Assembly (NCBI GenBank): GCA_005406025.1
Contig: BGZK01000186.1
Location: 372,001-436,000 of the forward strand
Direction: 5' to 3'
Source of the DNA: Eumeta japonica
Lineage: Eukaryota; Arthropoda; Insecta; Lepidoptera; Psychidae
Length of the DNA stretch: 64,000 bases
The notes under the pieces: model-generated
What the model was told of the DNA's origin: nothing
Seen by the model: the letters and a program-made list of their open reading frames with translations, nothing else
Databases searched by the model: none
Part shown: piece after piece, positions 11,483-23,111 of the stretch
Position numbering within the stretch: position 1 is the first letter of the stretch
Layout of the letters: every line of letters starts with the position of its first letter
Program-made: the position numbers and the translations under genes

Positions 11483-11640
11483 GCGCCAAATTTAAAGCAC
11501 CAACGAGCTTGCTTAAACAGATTGATGGATGTCAGTGAGGCAAGAGAGACATGTAAAGATCGTACCATGTGGAAATCTAGTCTCTGCCTGCCTTTCTAGG
11601 AAATAGGCTTGAGTGCATATTATTATTATTATTATATTTT

Positions 11641-12732
11641 TATACAAACAGTGCGTTAAATTGCCTTCAATTGTTTAAAACGTGGCATTAGGCATTTAAA
11701 AGTATTTTTATTAATACTTTTATGCTTAAGAACTGTAATAAAAAATTAAAACAAATACAATGAAGGAAAAAGGCGCTGGAGTCGACCACTCCGCGCCCTG
11801 CTGCGTTAAATACGTATAACTAGACTACTTAAAAAAAAAAGACGACATTATACGGTTTGACTCTGAAAACTCCAAAGACAAGTCAAAAAACCAAAAATCG
11901 GTCCACGAATTAATCGGCTTTCTCTAAATATAAATAATTAATACAAAGTGTTTAAAATCTTAATTATGAGTGCACCGTATAGCATAATACACAACGTAGA
12001 ATTTAAAACACCGAACCTAAAAACCATGGACTGTCTTAACTGTTTTAGTTAAGTAACAGTCTGGCTACTGGACTTTAGCGCATTTTAAGAGCCAATAAAA
12101 TAAGTTCAAACCCGTATAAATATTCTACTGTAACATTTAATTTGATTTTGACCGCTGACTTCACACTACAGACAGCTATTCGTATATGTATTTATTTAAG
12201 TCAACCATAAAATTGCAAGTGTATTGTTAAACCATTAAATATTGTCAAGCAATACATTATGAGGGATACAAGAAATATGTAATATAATTTACGACATTCA
12301 ATGAGTGAAAAAAAGCAACTTTTTATTTGGAGGAAACAAATAAATAATAATAAAAGTGATTTGATCTAATTAAAATAAAAATCTTATCTGCTGAAGACCT
12401 AAACCTATCGCGATCTGAAGCCAACTTGGTAAACACCTCGTTATATGTATGTTATATAAAGGCCAAATTTGCCAAGTCATCGAGGTTAAGTAAATGTGCA
12501 TACCTTTGGCTGAGCAACCGAATGAATTAAAGCTTCCGTTCCTGTAGCTGTATTGAGATCAACAGATGACCGTTATTGGAATTATTACAGTTCATTGTCA
12601 AACGTGAAATTATCCATTATCACGTTATTGCAAGGAATAAATAAAACCGGATCGATAACAATAAAATCATTAGAAATCTTTTTAGTTATTTTTTCATTAA
12701 ATAAACAATACTATACACATTTATATTATATA
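11641..12732. other. AT-rich non-coding DNA
   Basis: No gene, RNA or clear repeat is seen. Open frames are short and of biased composition. Confidence 0.5.
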
Positions 12733-13225
12733 TGACTAGCTTCCGTTCGCGGGTTGGCTCGCGTAGACACAGACTGAATTTCGCGATCCAGACCGTTATC
12801 CCGTTGTCGATTGCGATCCCTGACCTGTTCTCGATGCCGATTTCTGTTACTCTTTATTCCCATTCCCGTTTTAATTGCGAACCAGGTTTAGACTTAATTA
12901 GACCCCAATTCAGATCCCACTTTCATCACTTTTCCACGGTTCAGCAATAGACATAAGATGAATGTGTTCATCATACATATTGAGTAATAGCTTAATGTAT
13001 ATGAGGTATTGCCAATGCTAGAAAGGGAAATATCCCTTTCAATCGTAAACATGATCTTATTTCTATCCTTGATTTCAATTCGGATACCACTGTCTGTTGC
13101 AAACCCTGTTTCATCCTCAATTTATATTCCAAACTTGCATTCGATTCTGCACACTTTTAATTCCTAATCCATTTCCGTTTTCGTTTCCGTTCCCAAGTAG
13201 GTTTTGGATTTCGATTAAAGTCTTC
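12733..13225 (+). repeat. CTAGCTTCCG-headed degenerate hexamer repeat, copy 1
   Basis: It opens with ACTAGCTTCCGTTCGCGG and a GGCTCGCGTAGA block, a head common to an abundant lepidopteran repeat. The rest is loosely periodic CCCGTT/CCGATT/CGATCC-like words, clearest at 12790-12870 and 13165-13215. The reverse-complement arrangement occurs at 54560-54935. The open frame across 12732-12950 is a by-product of the periodicity. Confidence 0.7.
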
Positions 13226-13515
13226 TTCTTTAAAAAATGTATTTTTATGAGGAATTTGCTTCGACGCACGAGCATTAACTCAACAACGTTTCATCGCAAT
13301 AGGATAATCGATTTGTGCAAAGATATATGTATAAAACCAATAATGAACAACTTGGTTGTGTTTATTTCCTAGTTATACAGCACCTAAGGTATTAAGATCT
13401 AGCTAAAAGGGAACAGGATACAAAATGAAATATATCACAATTAACCAACAGATTTTCTTAATAATCCAACTATTTACTAATCTATTCGTATTCTATTGTG
13501 TGAGGTGTTGATTAG

Positions 13516-13972
13516 CGGAAATTCATAATTAGACACCTGCCTGCAACATCCAGCATACAACCTACTGCTACCCCTCAATTCTGTTCTTCCACTACGAATC
13601 CCTATTCAACGAATTGAATATTGATTGGAGAGGATTGATTGATGTCGAACACTTACGCAAGTGTTAATTGTATGTTTATATTAGTCCGCCAATCTTGACA
13701 TTGTTAATTCTACATACGTTTCATGCCAACTAAGCACATCTTCAAGAAAATGCAGACAGTCACATCCACCATGGTGTAAGGAGAGTTAAAAGCAATCTAC
13801 AAATGAGGGCCCAACCTCCTACTGTGACAAGCTATCATGCAATACGTCAAAGGGTGACGAAAGAACCTCCACTAGCAGTCACAGACCATCACCAATAGAC
13901 ATGTCTGTCAATTGTCTAAGACCAATCATCACCAACCATTATCCAAATAGGTACAGGCAAGTGTCCAACAAT
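13516..13972 (-). repeat. Inverted arm, left copy
   Basis: Reverse complement of 14441-14862 with moderate divergence and small indels. Matching blocks include 13685-13740 with 14630-14675, 13755-13800 with 14565-14610, 13830-13862 with 14495-14530 and 13880-13955 with 14450-14480. The weaker outer portion still matches around 13545-13600 (GCATACAACC-like) and 14795-14845. Confidence 0.8.
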
Positions 13973-14110
13973 GGCGATTTATAAATATTTATTTGGTCAA
14001 TGAGCATATTATTATCTTTATGTTTTTAAATTTTGAAAGACTCCAAAACATTTAAACGTAAACCCTTTTTAAAAACTTTATATAACAGTAAAGACAAATA
14101 ACATAGTAAT

Positions 14111-14441
14111 AAAAAATCTGGAATTTACAAATTAATTAATGATGAATGTAAATCGATATGTAAGTATAGGCCAAACCGGACGTTTTTTTGAAACTAGATA
14201 CAAAGAACATTTTTGGGCCTTTAAAAATAATAAATCAGACAGGTCTAATTTCGCTAAACATTTAATAGAAACTGGTCATACGCTCAATAACATCACAAGC
14301 TTGATGTTTTACATGTGTGTGAGAAGGGGGTTACGTTGAAATGTTTAAGAATCTTTTGAAATTTTAAAACAGAAAGATAATAATAATAAGCTCAATGTCC
14401 AAATTAATATTTATAAATCACTATTATTAGACGCTTACCTA
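14111..14441 (+). pseudogene. GIY-YIG endonuclease domain of a Penelope-like element, frameshifted
   Basis: The domain nicks target DNA for Penelope-like retroelements. A literal S-G-I-Y-K motif at 14117-14131 gives the GIY half, followed by a C-x3-C pair. After a frameshift, the 66-codon frame at 14139-14339 carries S-I-G-Q-T-G-R (the YIG half, with Tyr replaced), then T-R-Y-K-E-H with the catalytic Arg and His region, F-A-K-H-L-I-E-T-G-H, and a degraded tail. A second frameshift near 14340 leads to E-S-F-E-I-L-K (about 14349-14370), where the metal-binding Glu of the family usually lies, then L-N-V-Q-I and Y-K-S-L-L-L-D-A. Length and motif order fit the domain; two frameshifts make it inactive. 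Confidence 0.82.
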
Positions 14442-14862
14442 TAACTATTTTGGTAATGGTTGGTGGTGGTCTGTAGTTGCTGGTAAGGACGTTTTTGTCA
14501 CTCTTTGACGTATTGCATGACAGCGTTTCACATGAGGAGGTTGGATCCGCATTTGTCGGTTGTTTTAACACTCTTTACGCCTTGGTGAATGTGACTGTCT
14601 GCAATTTCCTAAGGATATGCCTAGTTGGTATGAAACTGAGAATTAACAATGTCATGATTGGCGGACTAACACGAATAAACAATTACCTTAACAATAACAA
14701 TATTTGCTTAGGTGTTCGATATCTGTTATTCCTATGGAATCAATATTAAATCATTTGGATATGAATTTGTTACAGGAAAACAGATTCGAGGGTCGGCGGT
14801 GGGTTGCATGCCGAATGTTAACGCATGTCGCAGGAAGGCGTCTATTCTACTATGAAAATAAC
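14441..14862 (+). repeat. Inverted arm, right copy (probable element 3' region)
   Basis: It follows the endonuclease relic directly and is mirrored by 13516-13972. The 90- and 60-codon frames inside it are also open by chance and show no family resemblance. Confidence 0.8.
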
Positions 14863-15199
14863 GAATACACTACAAATGAAAATTAGAACTTAAAAATAAT
14901 TTTAGTGCCCTGGGTTTCAATTATATTTCAAAAGTTATTTAGTATTGATAATTATATTAAAACTAATATCGTTATTACACAATTATTTTAATACGTTCAC
15001 AAAAAAGGGCTAAGGGAAAAATATAATTTTGGGTTATTATATACAATGAAAAGCTATGAATTGTTTCCCAAAAAGAAAGAATAATATTTATATCGTATAT
15101 ATGCAATTATTTTTCAAAATATTTTATTAATTATAAAAATTATCGTTATAATTCTGTTACCTCAGTAAATTTACAATTTCATCCGTTGACGAATTTATT
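14863..15199. other. AT-rich DNA between the Penelope-like and hAT remnants
   Basis: Nothing coding is visible. Its right part may hold the eroded 3' end of the hAT element on the minus strand, since no left terminal repeat could be placed. Confidence 0.45.
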
Positions 15200-15209
15200 G
15201 AGTGTTATT

Positions 15210-16608
15210 GTGAACCGTAATAATTTTATTCTTCAGTAACTTGAGTTCTTCAGCGTATTGAGCTTATGCAATATTTTAATACGCATAGAGCGTGGTGAAA
15301 AGGTAACTGTTACTAGACAGCATCTGTGCTTCCCACAAGCGCATTTTGTTCTGAAACGCTTTCAAATGATTGTACAGATTATTTACTAACTATTCTTTTT
15401 TTTGAAGTTTCAAATTTCAATCATTCAAATAGCCTGTAAGGTCGACCAGAAATGTTAAGTCAAATATCCATTTTAGGTCATTCAATTCAGATAGTGGTTT
15501 ATTCTTTATTTGATTAAAATCTGCCATATCATTTCTAAGATCGTAAAAACATTTCAGCACTTTCCCTTTGCTTAGCAATCTGACTTCACAATAATATGTT
15601 ACGTCATCATATTCGGCTAATATTTCATCCAAAAACACCTCGAACTGACGATGGTTAAAAGCCTTCAGGACCAAATAAAATTGGTGGATTTTATTACCAC
15701 ATTCATAACATTCTAGAGTCGAATGGACTTAGAACACAAGTCTGTTGGTAGATAATGCAATGATGGACTATCAAATCATCTTTTTGCACATTTAATTCAG
15801 TTGCTTTTTCATTCAAAATTCCGATGATATTTTCATTTAAAATTAATTCATAATTCTGAACCATAAAAGGTACACCGTCTCTGCATACTCCAACTATTTT
15901 TGACCATGGCAAGCAAAACTTTGTGAATACCTTTTGAACTTCATTAAAAATGTCCTCTCCTGTAGTGGTTCCTTTTAGCAGCAAGAAATTCCTTAGTAAC
16001 AGTAACTCTTTATCAACACCTCGAATAAATATAGTCAGGTGAGCTATGTCAGACAAATCGGTGCTCTCATCTAATGCTATTTAAAATGATACAAAACCAG
16101 CCATACGGTCAGTCAATGTTGTTTTCATATCATTAGCCATCATTTCTATACATCGGACAACAGTTCGTCTTCATAAACAATTTTTCTCAAATTCATTTTT
16201 CTTTTCAGGGCACAAAATATTGCAAACATTTAATATACACTCCTTGATAAATTCTCCTTCGGCAAATGGTTTTATTGACTTTTCCAATTTAGAACTAACT
16301 TTAAAACTAGCTTTTACGAAATTATCAAGTTGTGTTCTTTGTTTATGAAACATTTGCTACTGTTTTTTCAAATTTGCAGTAAGGTTCTGGATTTTGTCTT
16401 TTCTTATTTGTCCTGTCAGTATATGCAGCATAGAATGCTTAGTTGAGTGAAGCCTCTTTATATTAAATTCTTTCATCACCGACATGGATTCATTACACAG
16501 CAAACAAATAGGCTTACCATTGTGCAAGATAAAAAAGAATTCTTCAGTCCATTTTTATTGAAACTGGTGACCCTCTGCATCTACTTTTCGTTTCTTTCCA
16601 TCAGACAT
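15210..16608 (-). pseudogene. hAT-family transposase, BED finger plus catalytic core, broken
   Basis: The hAT transposase excises and inserts the element by a DDE reaction. The start codon is best placed at 16608-16606, followed by M-S-D-G-K-K-R-K. A BED-like zinc finger follows (C-L-L-C, later H-S-T-K-H), preceded by an in-frame stop near residue 18. A second stop lies just before M-F-H-K-Q-R-T-Q (16353). Next come L-D-E-S-T-D near 16070 (first catalytic Asp), L-K-G-T-T-T-G-E-D-I-F and V-G-V-C-R-D-G-V-P (second Asp), H-H-C-I-I-Y-Q-Q, then N-H-R-Q-F and C-E-V-R-L-L-S-K-G-K-V-L-K in 15417-15674. Readable sequence (N-N-L-Y-N-H-L-K-A-F-Q-N-K, then A-E-E-L-K-L-L) continues to about 15215. The C-terminal dimerisation region and catalytic Glu were not identified. 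The type matches GTF2IRD2/SCAND3/ZBED5-like proteins. Confidence 0.85.
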
Positions 16609-16844
16609 CACTTACGCTTACTTTTCGTTAGATAAACTTAATAACAAAATATAATTAATAAGCACTCAAGATGTACACGCTGGGATATCGCTTGTCGAAG
16701 TTATCATCTCGGTAGTTCAAATAAAACTGAACTAAAGTTCGGGCCATTCACCCGCTTGTATAAGCAAAATGAAGGAATGATCTAGAATCGTCTAGTGTAG
16801 AACGATTTAGAAGCAATAATCTATTGTTGCGCCGCCAGTGAAGC

Positions 16845-16873
16845 GGCAAGCATCAAAGGCTTTGATGTTTGCC
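16845..16873. repeat. 14-bp inverted repeat in the hAT leader
   Basis: GGCAAGCATCAAAG and CTTTGATGTTTGCC pair with one mismatch around a single centre base. It lies between the transposase start and the element's GC-rich end, as expected of subterminal hAT sequence. Confidence 0.75.
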
Positions 16874-16981
16874 ATCTCACTCTTTGATGATCGCCGTCAC
16901 TCGGTTTGCTCGCTCACTTGATTCCGTGAGTATGAATAAGTCGTATAATATTTTTTAAATTGGGTTTTTCAAAATGTCTTG

Positions 16982-17045
16982 CGGGCCGAATCAAATCTTA
17001 CAGCGGGCCGGATGCGGCCCGTGGGCCGGTTGTTGCCCACATACG
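16982..17045 (-). repeat. Terminal region of the hAT element
   Basis: GCGGGCCGAATC, GCGGGCCGGATGCGGCCCG and GGGCCGGTTGTTGCCCAC occur in close succession, the usual end composition of this hAT group. The last bases have drifted from the expected CCCCTG. Confidence 0.65.
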
Positions 17046-19270
17046 TTCTAAATTGAAGACATTACAATGAACAGTTTGTAATGCGACAAATTGTACTCAC
17101 AACTAACGACTTATCCATTGGTAGGAGATTATTACTACATAGATTGTAGAAACAGATAGTAATTATAGCAGTATGTATTGCTATTAAAAATGTCTCAATA
17201 TAATCTAGTGCTAGTGACTAACTTATTTTGTATTGCCAAACATTGACTCTACTGGGGTTGCAGACGTCCATAGGTGGCGATGACTATCTACTCTATAGGG
17301 GCTCACTAGTTCGTTTGTCCCTCGAAAATAATAGTAAAACAAAGATCCATGACAGCAGGGTAGTCATGACACTCATGGATCTACCCCTGTTAATAACACA
17401 ACGAAAATACAGCCATGGGAATATGATGCTTACCTTAGTGTATTGTATTAGCAACTAAGGTTCACTGGAAAAATCTATTACGAAGTGAGTATGAAAACTG
17501 TATGAAGTTTGCACAATGTCCCATGCAATCATCATAGTCTTTTAGACCTAATACGTCCTTAGATTTTAATAACTTCTATACGACTTTGTCTGTGATGACG
17601 TCATATAAACTATTACAATTAAAGATCGTATTTGTCGATGAAAATAATCCATACATAATTTTGTTTATACAAAGTTTCATGATAATTTAAAAAATATAAT
17701 TTTTCTCCGTGTATAGGCATGTGACGTGCATGAAGCTTAGGACTCGTCCCCCTTGTTGTCACACGATATGTCGATCTCCTCCTCCTTTGAGAGTGACGTA
17801 ATTTATGGATGTTTCCTAAGCACTCGATGTGTATACACACAATGGAAGTAATTCATCGAATAAAGTATAAATAAGACACTAGGAAGTTTTAACGATTACT
17901 GTGACAAATACATCTCTACATGTGGCTTCTGAAGTAGCGACGCGATAATACGAAAATCTTAACCTTGCAACATATCAATTGACAAAATCTCAATTCAGAA
18001 ATTCACCTCAGTCCCCTCACTACACGGTCAACCGGACACCGTCCGTACCGGGACTCCTCTGGAATGTCTATGCCAGGCACTTTTTTTTTAATTCAAATCG
18101 AATCGCCCAAATTAAGTAGCCATAAACGAAATCAGCTTCCAAATTTAAATATCTCTCGTGTGTGTATCACAGGTGAGGTGAACGGTCAATGTGTTAATAG
18201 TGATGTACTCTTATCAAAAAGATTTCTTACCGATTTCGAGTTTCATGAACATTTTTTATAAAAGAACAATATCGCCCTACGTGATAAAGGGAATGGCTTT
18301 TTAAAATTCTTAGAAGTAACATATAAACGTGTCGATCTGAACATAAACAAATTTTAGTATATTTATGTTTATTATCAGAATAGACTTTTGCAATTAGTAA
18401 TCTAAGTTAATAAGTAAACATTTCTTGCATACAGAGTGTAATGTTATTTGATTTTTTATTCATTTTGTAATATATTTATACTTAGGTTTAGGTTTGATAC
18501 GTATGATGACGACCGTGGTCTAAAAATTCAACTTAGTGTTCGGAAAAACAAGACTTTCTCTTGGATGATATACTGAAATAAATATTTAACGAAATCAATA
18601 AATAGGAAACGTGAGTGTATAGTCAATAAATTAAAATCTAAATAGATTGATGCACTTAATCTAGTTGTAGGCCTTTAATAGCACTAATCTTCTAGTGCTT
18701 TTGATAATTTTAAACAGTTGATTTATAAATTTTACAATCTGAATAATTCAAATTTTATTTATTGAATCGGAAAGACTTCTTAATTCTGAAAATTCAATTT
18801 CATAAGTAATCGATTGAAGAGTCGGAATCGTTATACCCAATAATAAAATTCAACTAATATAATTATATCGATATTTAATTTTTAAATTACAACACGTAAC
18901 CGTATAGTACAACACTAACGCTTTTGTCGCTGCGCGCGCTGCCGCGTTGATAAGAAAAACATTTTTAAATTAGTAGAAATATGTATATTTTATGGTAGGT
19001 TTTTTCTACCACACAAAACGGGTAGCCGGGCCGATATAAATTATATCATTTTTCACGCGCCGCGCGGCGGACGTAAAAAATGACAAGCATTGACTTCGGC
19101 GGCGTTTTTTGTGTACGCCGTTTCCGGACGACCGGATTCCGAAAGCGTCGTCGTGTATGGCCGCGTTTAAATCACTCGCGGGACATGTCTGTGTGATTTC
19201 TATTGTTTATGATAATTTAATGTCAAACCGCATTCACAAAAATGAGGTCCATTGCTATTGTTTGAGATGC
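17046..19270. other. Non-coding DNA with a repeat scrap and a CpG-rich patch
   Basis: No gene was recognised. At about 17700-17825 a C-rich patch followed by GTGACGTAATTTATGGATG matches a short insect repeat with that signature; similar C-tract/TACGTAA scraps occur near 32860-32945 and 34395-34450. At 18918-19190 the sequence becomes CpG-rich (GCTGCGCGCGC, CGCGCCGCGCGGCGG, CGGCGGCG) with no coding frame of note; it could be regulatory or an old GC-rich repeat. Confidence 0.5.
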
Positions 19271-20092
19271 TCTTTTTAGGGTTCCGTAGCCAATAACTTA
19301 CTCTTATTGTTTAGCCATTTCCATCCGTCCGTCCGCCTGGGTGTCTGTTCGCGGCATAGCACAGAAACGCTTCGTACGAGAAAAATGTATTTTGATATAG
19401 ATATAGATATTAATAACGCCGATAAAGTGGTAGAATAAAATCTTGAAAAAATATTTTTAGGGTACCTCCCTACACGTAAAATGGGGATAAATCTTTTTTC
19501 GTCTATTCCATGGTGTAGGATGTCGATGAATAGTTCATTCAAACACATTACAAGTTTGCAAAAACTATTTTTCGATTTAGGTATCCATTTTTGAAACATT
19601 AAGCTTTATAAAATGCAAATTTTTCTAAGCGTCAAGTGTCGTCGTTCCTGCCAGCTAAGGGTTATTTTTAGATATGTGAAAAATTCACGACCATAGTATA
19701 CATAACGAAGTTAAAAATTGACTATCACAGCTAAGTAGACTTTACAACTTAACGAATAATAGTCGACCAGCTTGTAAAACGTACTTGGAGAAGTAAAAGC
19801 AAAATTCCGTACAAATTTCATTGAAAATTACTTATATGACGATGTCGGTTTTGTAAAATACATAATACATATGGACCATGTAAAACTATAGAAATATAAA
19901 ATGATATCATCAATTTTTAACACCCGTTCTATGTGAGCCCGTTTTTAGATGTTATGAGTCGTTAAATTTTGAACTCAACTAATAGGTTCATAATACGAAA
20001 CAAAATACCTCTTCTAAGTTCCTGTATTGGGACGGACAACTACGGAATCCTACACTGTGCATGGCTCAATAGGCACTTGGCCAGTTTTTTAT
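19271..20092 (+). repeat. AGGGTTCCGT-type repeat, full-length-looking copy
   Basis: The left end has TTTTTAGGGTTCCGTAGCC, then a CCGTCCGTCCGCC run. The right end has CTACGGAATCC followed by GGCACTTGGCCAGTTTTTT. Both ends match the nested copy at 10911-11482 in reverse complement, and pieces occur at 29560-29625 and 55736-55800. About 820 bp long, with no credible coding: the 107-codon minus-strand frame inside shows no family motif. Such repeats are abundant in Lepidoptera; the mobilising family is not determined here. Confidence 0.75.
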
Positions 20093-21150
20093 TGTTATTC
20101 ATATACGGTACCTCACATTTCAATGTATAGATAATCCAATGATGGTTACGCAATGCTTTATACATTCGCGCTGCGACGCTTCCATCTTTTGGCCGTCTAT
20201 CTGCTTACCGTTCACCTATGGCGTTAATAATTGAAACATGCTGCCCAGTAAACGATGTGGGTATTGAAGACCAGTAGCGGACTGCATGCACGTCCCGTGG
20301 CCTGATTAACCGCGGGTGGTCTCGGTAAGCGTATATATTTACTTTACATATTACTAAACAATTACTCGTTACAGCCGATTATTTCAAAATCAGTGGTGTA
20401 GTATTTAACTATAAATTTTAACTGTTAACCATAACATTGACTTTGACATTTAGGAAAGCTGTCAAATTCTGTTGCTTCAAAAAGTTGCTCGTTAAAGTTG
20501 AATGTCAACTGGCAGGTTGCAGTCAGTTGCGATAAGCGCGTAAGGATGATTCTTAATTTCATCCAGAATAGATTGCTAAGCAAAAACCGACTATTGTCTA
20601 TTAATGTAAATTATTAGGTAAATAATCAAATTAAAACTAAGATATATTAAGTATCAACTGTGAATGTTACAAATGCCAAAATGAGGGAATTGAAAGTTAA
20701 CTTAGCATTTGGAGGTTAATGTCAATTATGAAGTTGAAACAACGTCTCTTGATGGATTTAGATTTTAACTCTAACAGTTAGTAGTTAATTATTGCAAATG
20801 AGAATTTGAAGTACATCGCTGAAAAAGTAGTCCTTATCGGGTTGTATCTTTCTATAACACTTTATTTATTGTTAATGTATATGTTACGGATAGCCGCGCT
20901 CATTATGATAATGTGCAAATAAATGTATTATTTTGATTTATAAAAACGGACTTAGGTTAAGAAATATTTTGTGTTTTATTGTAATTTGTGTGTAAATAAA
21001 TAATCTAAATAGTCGTCTTATTATTCCCGAGTAGGGATTAGTTGTTAGAATTTTTCATTGTGTAATATTTCAATATTTTGCCTGTTTGTGTATATTTTGT
21101 CTTGTTTTTTTTTGTGTTTTGTTGTATTTAATTACGAAATCGATGAGATT
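20093..21150. other. Non-coding DNA
   Basis: No gene or recognised repeat. Base composition is ordinary AT-rich, apart from a somewhat GC-richer patch at 20160-20330. Confidence 0.5.
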
Positions 21151-21166
21151 GTGATGCATATATGAG

Positions 21167-23075
21167 TTGCACATAAAATTGTGCCTTGATCTACAAATTG
21201 CAGATTTTTTGAGAACCAAGAACGCAGCTCTGCATCACGCGTACGCATACCCTACTAGAGAAAACAGGTCCAAAGCGCGGGCTCTTCAAAGACGTCTGAG
21301 AGCCCGCATGTTAGAGGTCAGAAATGAGGGATGGAGCAACCTCATGCAAGACATTACTACCTCTCATCAAGCTTTTTGGAAACTAACCAAGGCTTTAAAA
21401 TCGGATGGGTATCTACCCACTCCACTTCTTAAAAAAATTGATAGCTCCTTCGTGGTTGACGACTCAGAAAAAGCTGAATGCTTAGCGAACAGCTTAGAAC
21501 TTCAATCCTCCTACACCATCCCACCCAACGGCAGTCATCATATCACTCGTATCGAAGAGGAGGTTAGTCAAAAAACCTTACTCGAACCCCGAGACGATCT
21601 TATCTCCTGTTTCTCTTGACGAAGTTCAGAAACTCGTTAAGAATTTAAATACCAAAAAGGCCCCGGGCCTAGACGGTATTAGCAATAAAGCTATCAAATG
21701 CTTTCCTCTCACTCTCTTGTCTCTTTTGGTCGCAATCTTTAATGCGTGCCTTAAGAATTGTTACTTCCCTCCCGTCTGGAAGGAAGCCGAGGTAATCGGC
21801 ATCCACAAGCCTGGGAAACCGCTCGACCTCCCTGCCAGTTATAGACCAATCAGTATGCTGAGTGGTCTCGGTAAAATTTATGAAAAAATTCTTAAGTCTC
21901 GCTTAAGCAAGCATATATTCGGCAAAGGCCTTATTATAAATGACCAATTTGGTTTTCGTCCAAACCACTCTTGCCCCCAACAAGACCTCCGCTTAGTTGA
22001 ATACATTACAGAGGGTTTTAAAACTAAGAAAAGGACCGTAACGGTCTTTTTCGATGTAGCCAAAGCCTTTGACTGAGTTTGGCACGCAGTAGACCTGCGT
22101 GCCAAATTTATGAATTATATCACTTATAAGTACCAGATCGTCTTATTTTTATCATACACCATTATCTAACAGACAGACACTTCATGTTCAGGCATGAAAA
22201 TACGCACTCTACCAGAAGACCCATAAGAGCGGGAGTTCCTCAAGGCTTCACGCTCTCTCCCCTTTTGTACTCCTCGTACACCAATGACATACCGCGATCG
22301 TCGGCAAGCGTTCAACTGTCATCGTTCGCCGACGACACCGCCCTTTATCTGCGCGGCGCTACCAAGCGCAATATCTGCCCTCACCTCCAGAGGGCCATTG
22401 ATGAGCTGGATAGATGGTTTCAAACCTGGAGGATTTGGGCTAATTCCGAAAAATCGGCGGCCATCTCTTTCATATATAGAAAAGGTAGAAGCTCTGTGGT
22501 GGTCGCCAGAGGTACCCCCTCCCTTCGCATTTACAAGCACCTATTCCGTGGTAATACAACTATAAATATTTAGATGTCACGTTTGATAGGAACCTCCACT
22601 TTAGAGATCACATCAAACATGCTAGGGAAACAGCTACTTTCTACCTAGCGCGCCTCAACGGTATATTCGGTAGGAAAAGTAAACTTTCTTTACGTAATAA
22701 GCGTACCATTTATTTAATGTGTATTAGGACGGTGATGACATACTCGTCTCCTGATTTCGCTCACGCCGCTCCTAATAGATTTATGAAACTTCAAATCTTG
22801 CAGAATAAATTCTGCAGATCAGCCACCAACGCACATTGGTGCTTTAAAAATTCAGTCCTGCATAGGGACTTAGATCGTTCCTCCATTGTTAAATATACAA
22901 AGGGTGCATCCGAGCGTTTCTTCTCTATCGCGGAATCTCATTCTAACCCCTTCCTTTCTGCGGCTGTTTCTGTAGTCATTTAATCCGTAGGCCACGGAAT
23001 ATTATCACTGATCCGCCGGACGATTTCACAGCCGAAGTCGAAAGGCTTATTCAAATTAATAAACAAAATGACAAT
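21167..23075 (+). pseudogene. LINE reverse transcriptase (Jockey type), frameshifted, FADD intact
   Basis: The linker before the RT lies in 21167-21619 (A-R-A-L-Q-R-R-L-R-A-R, then H-Q-A-F-W-K-L-T-K-A-L-K). A frameshift near 21600 leads to K-K-A-P-G-L-D-G-I-S-N-K-A-I at about 21654-21695. The 21717-22076 frame has Y-R-P-I-S-M-L-S-G-L-G-K, Q-F-G-F-R-P-N-H-S-C-P-Q-Q and F-F-D-V-A-K-A-F-D, then a TGA in place of the usual Arg codon. A further shift leads to 22184-22573, with A-G-V-P-Q-G at residues 16-21 and F-A-D-D at 48-51. After a stop at 22571, the thumb (V-T-F-D-R-N-L-H-F) continues into 22717-22983 with H-A-A-P and Q-N-K-F-C-R. A D-D-F-T-A-E-V-E-R-L-I-like end follows near 23050. The catalytic residues survive but the frame does not. 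Confidence 0.88.
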
Positions 23076-23111
23076 TAAATAGTCATTAAATATAGCACCC
23101 GTTACCCTTAA

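Larger units (their letters stand above)
10430..11640 (+). mobile_element. RTE-type LINE 3' fragment, split by a nested repeat
   Basis: The first part (10430-10910) encodes the C-terminal region after the RT palm. The second part (11483-11640) resumes with R-A-C-L-N-R-L-M-D-V-S-E-A-R-E and K-D-R-T-M-W-K-S, the usual end of this protein in insect RTE-like elements. It is followed by a TTA/ATT trinucleotide tail at about 11620-11636. The interruption at about 10911-11482 is a different repeat. The fragment is 5'-truncated: palm motifs and endonuclease are absent. Confidence 0.82.
13516..14862 (+). mobile_element. Penelope-like element remnant with inverted terminal arms
   Basis: A GIY-YIG endonuclease relic (14111-14441) lies between two long arms in opposite orientation, 13516-13972 and 14441-14862. 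The right arm directly follows the endonuclease and is probably the element's 3' region. Penelope-like elements pair an RT with a C-terminal GIY-YIG endonuclease and often carry direct or inverted terminal repeats, which fits this layout. No RT motif is visible; only a short lysine/asparagine-rich stretch precedes the endonuclease. The alternative is two independent truncated insertions lying in opposite orientation. Confidence 0.75.
15200..17045 (-). mobile_element. hAT DNA transposon (GTF2IRD2/ZBED-like), degenerate
   Basis: It contains a minus-strand transposase pseudogene (15210-16608) and a right-end block at about 16982-17040 rich in GGGCCG and CGGCCCG, ending TTGCCCACA. That block resembles the terminus of Charlie8-like hAT elements (GC-rich GGCCCGC words beside an inverted terminal repeat usually ending in CCCTG). 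The left end was not found. A short inverted repeat at 16845-16873 lies in the 5' leader. The 8-bp target duplication could not be located by eye. Confidence 0.8.

Noticed and set aside
18918..19190. CpG-rich patch as a promoter
   Set aside because: It shares GCTGCGCGCGC-type words with 28.5 kb, which suggests a repeat, and no donor site or leader follows it.
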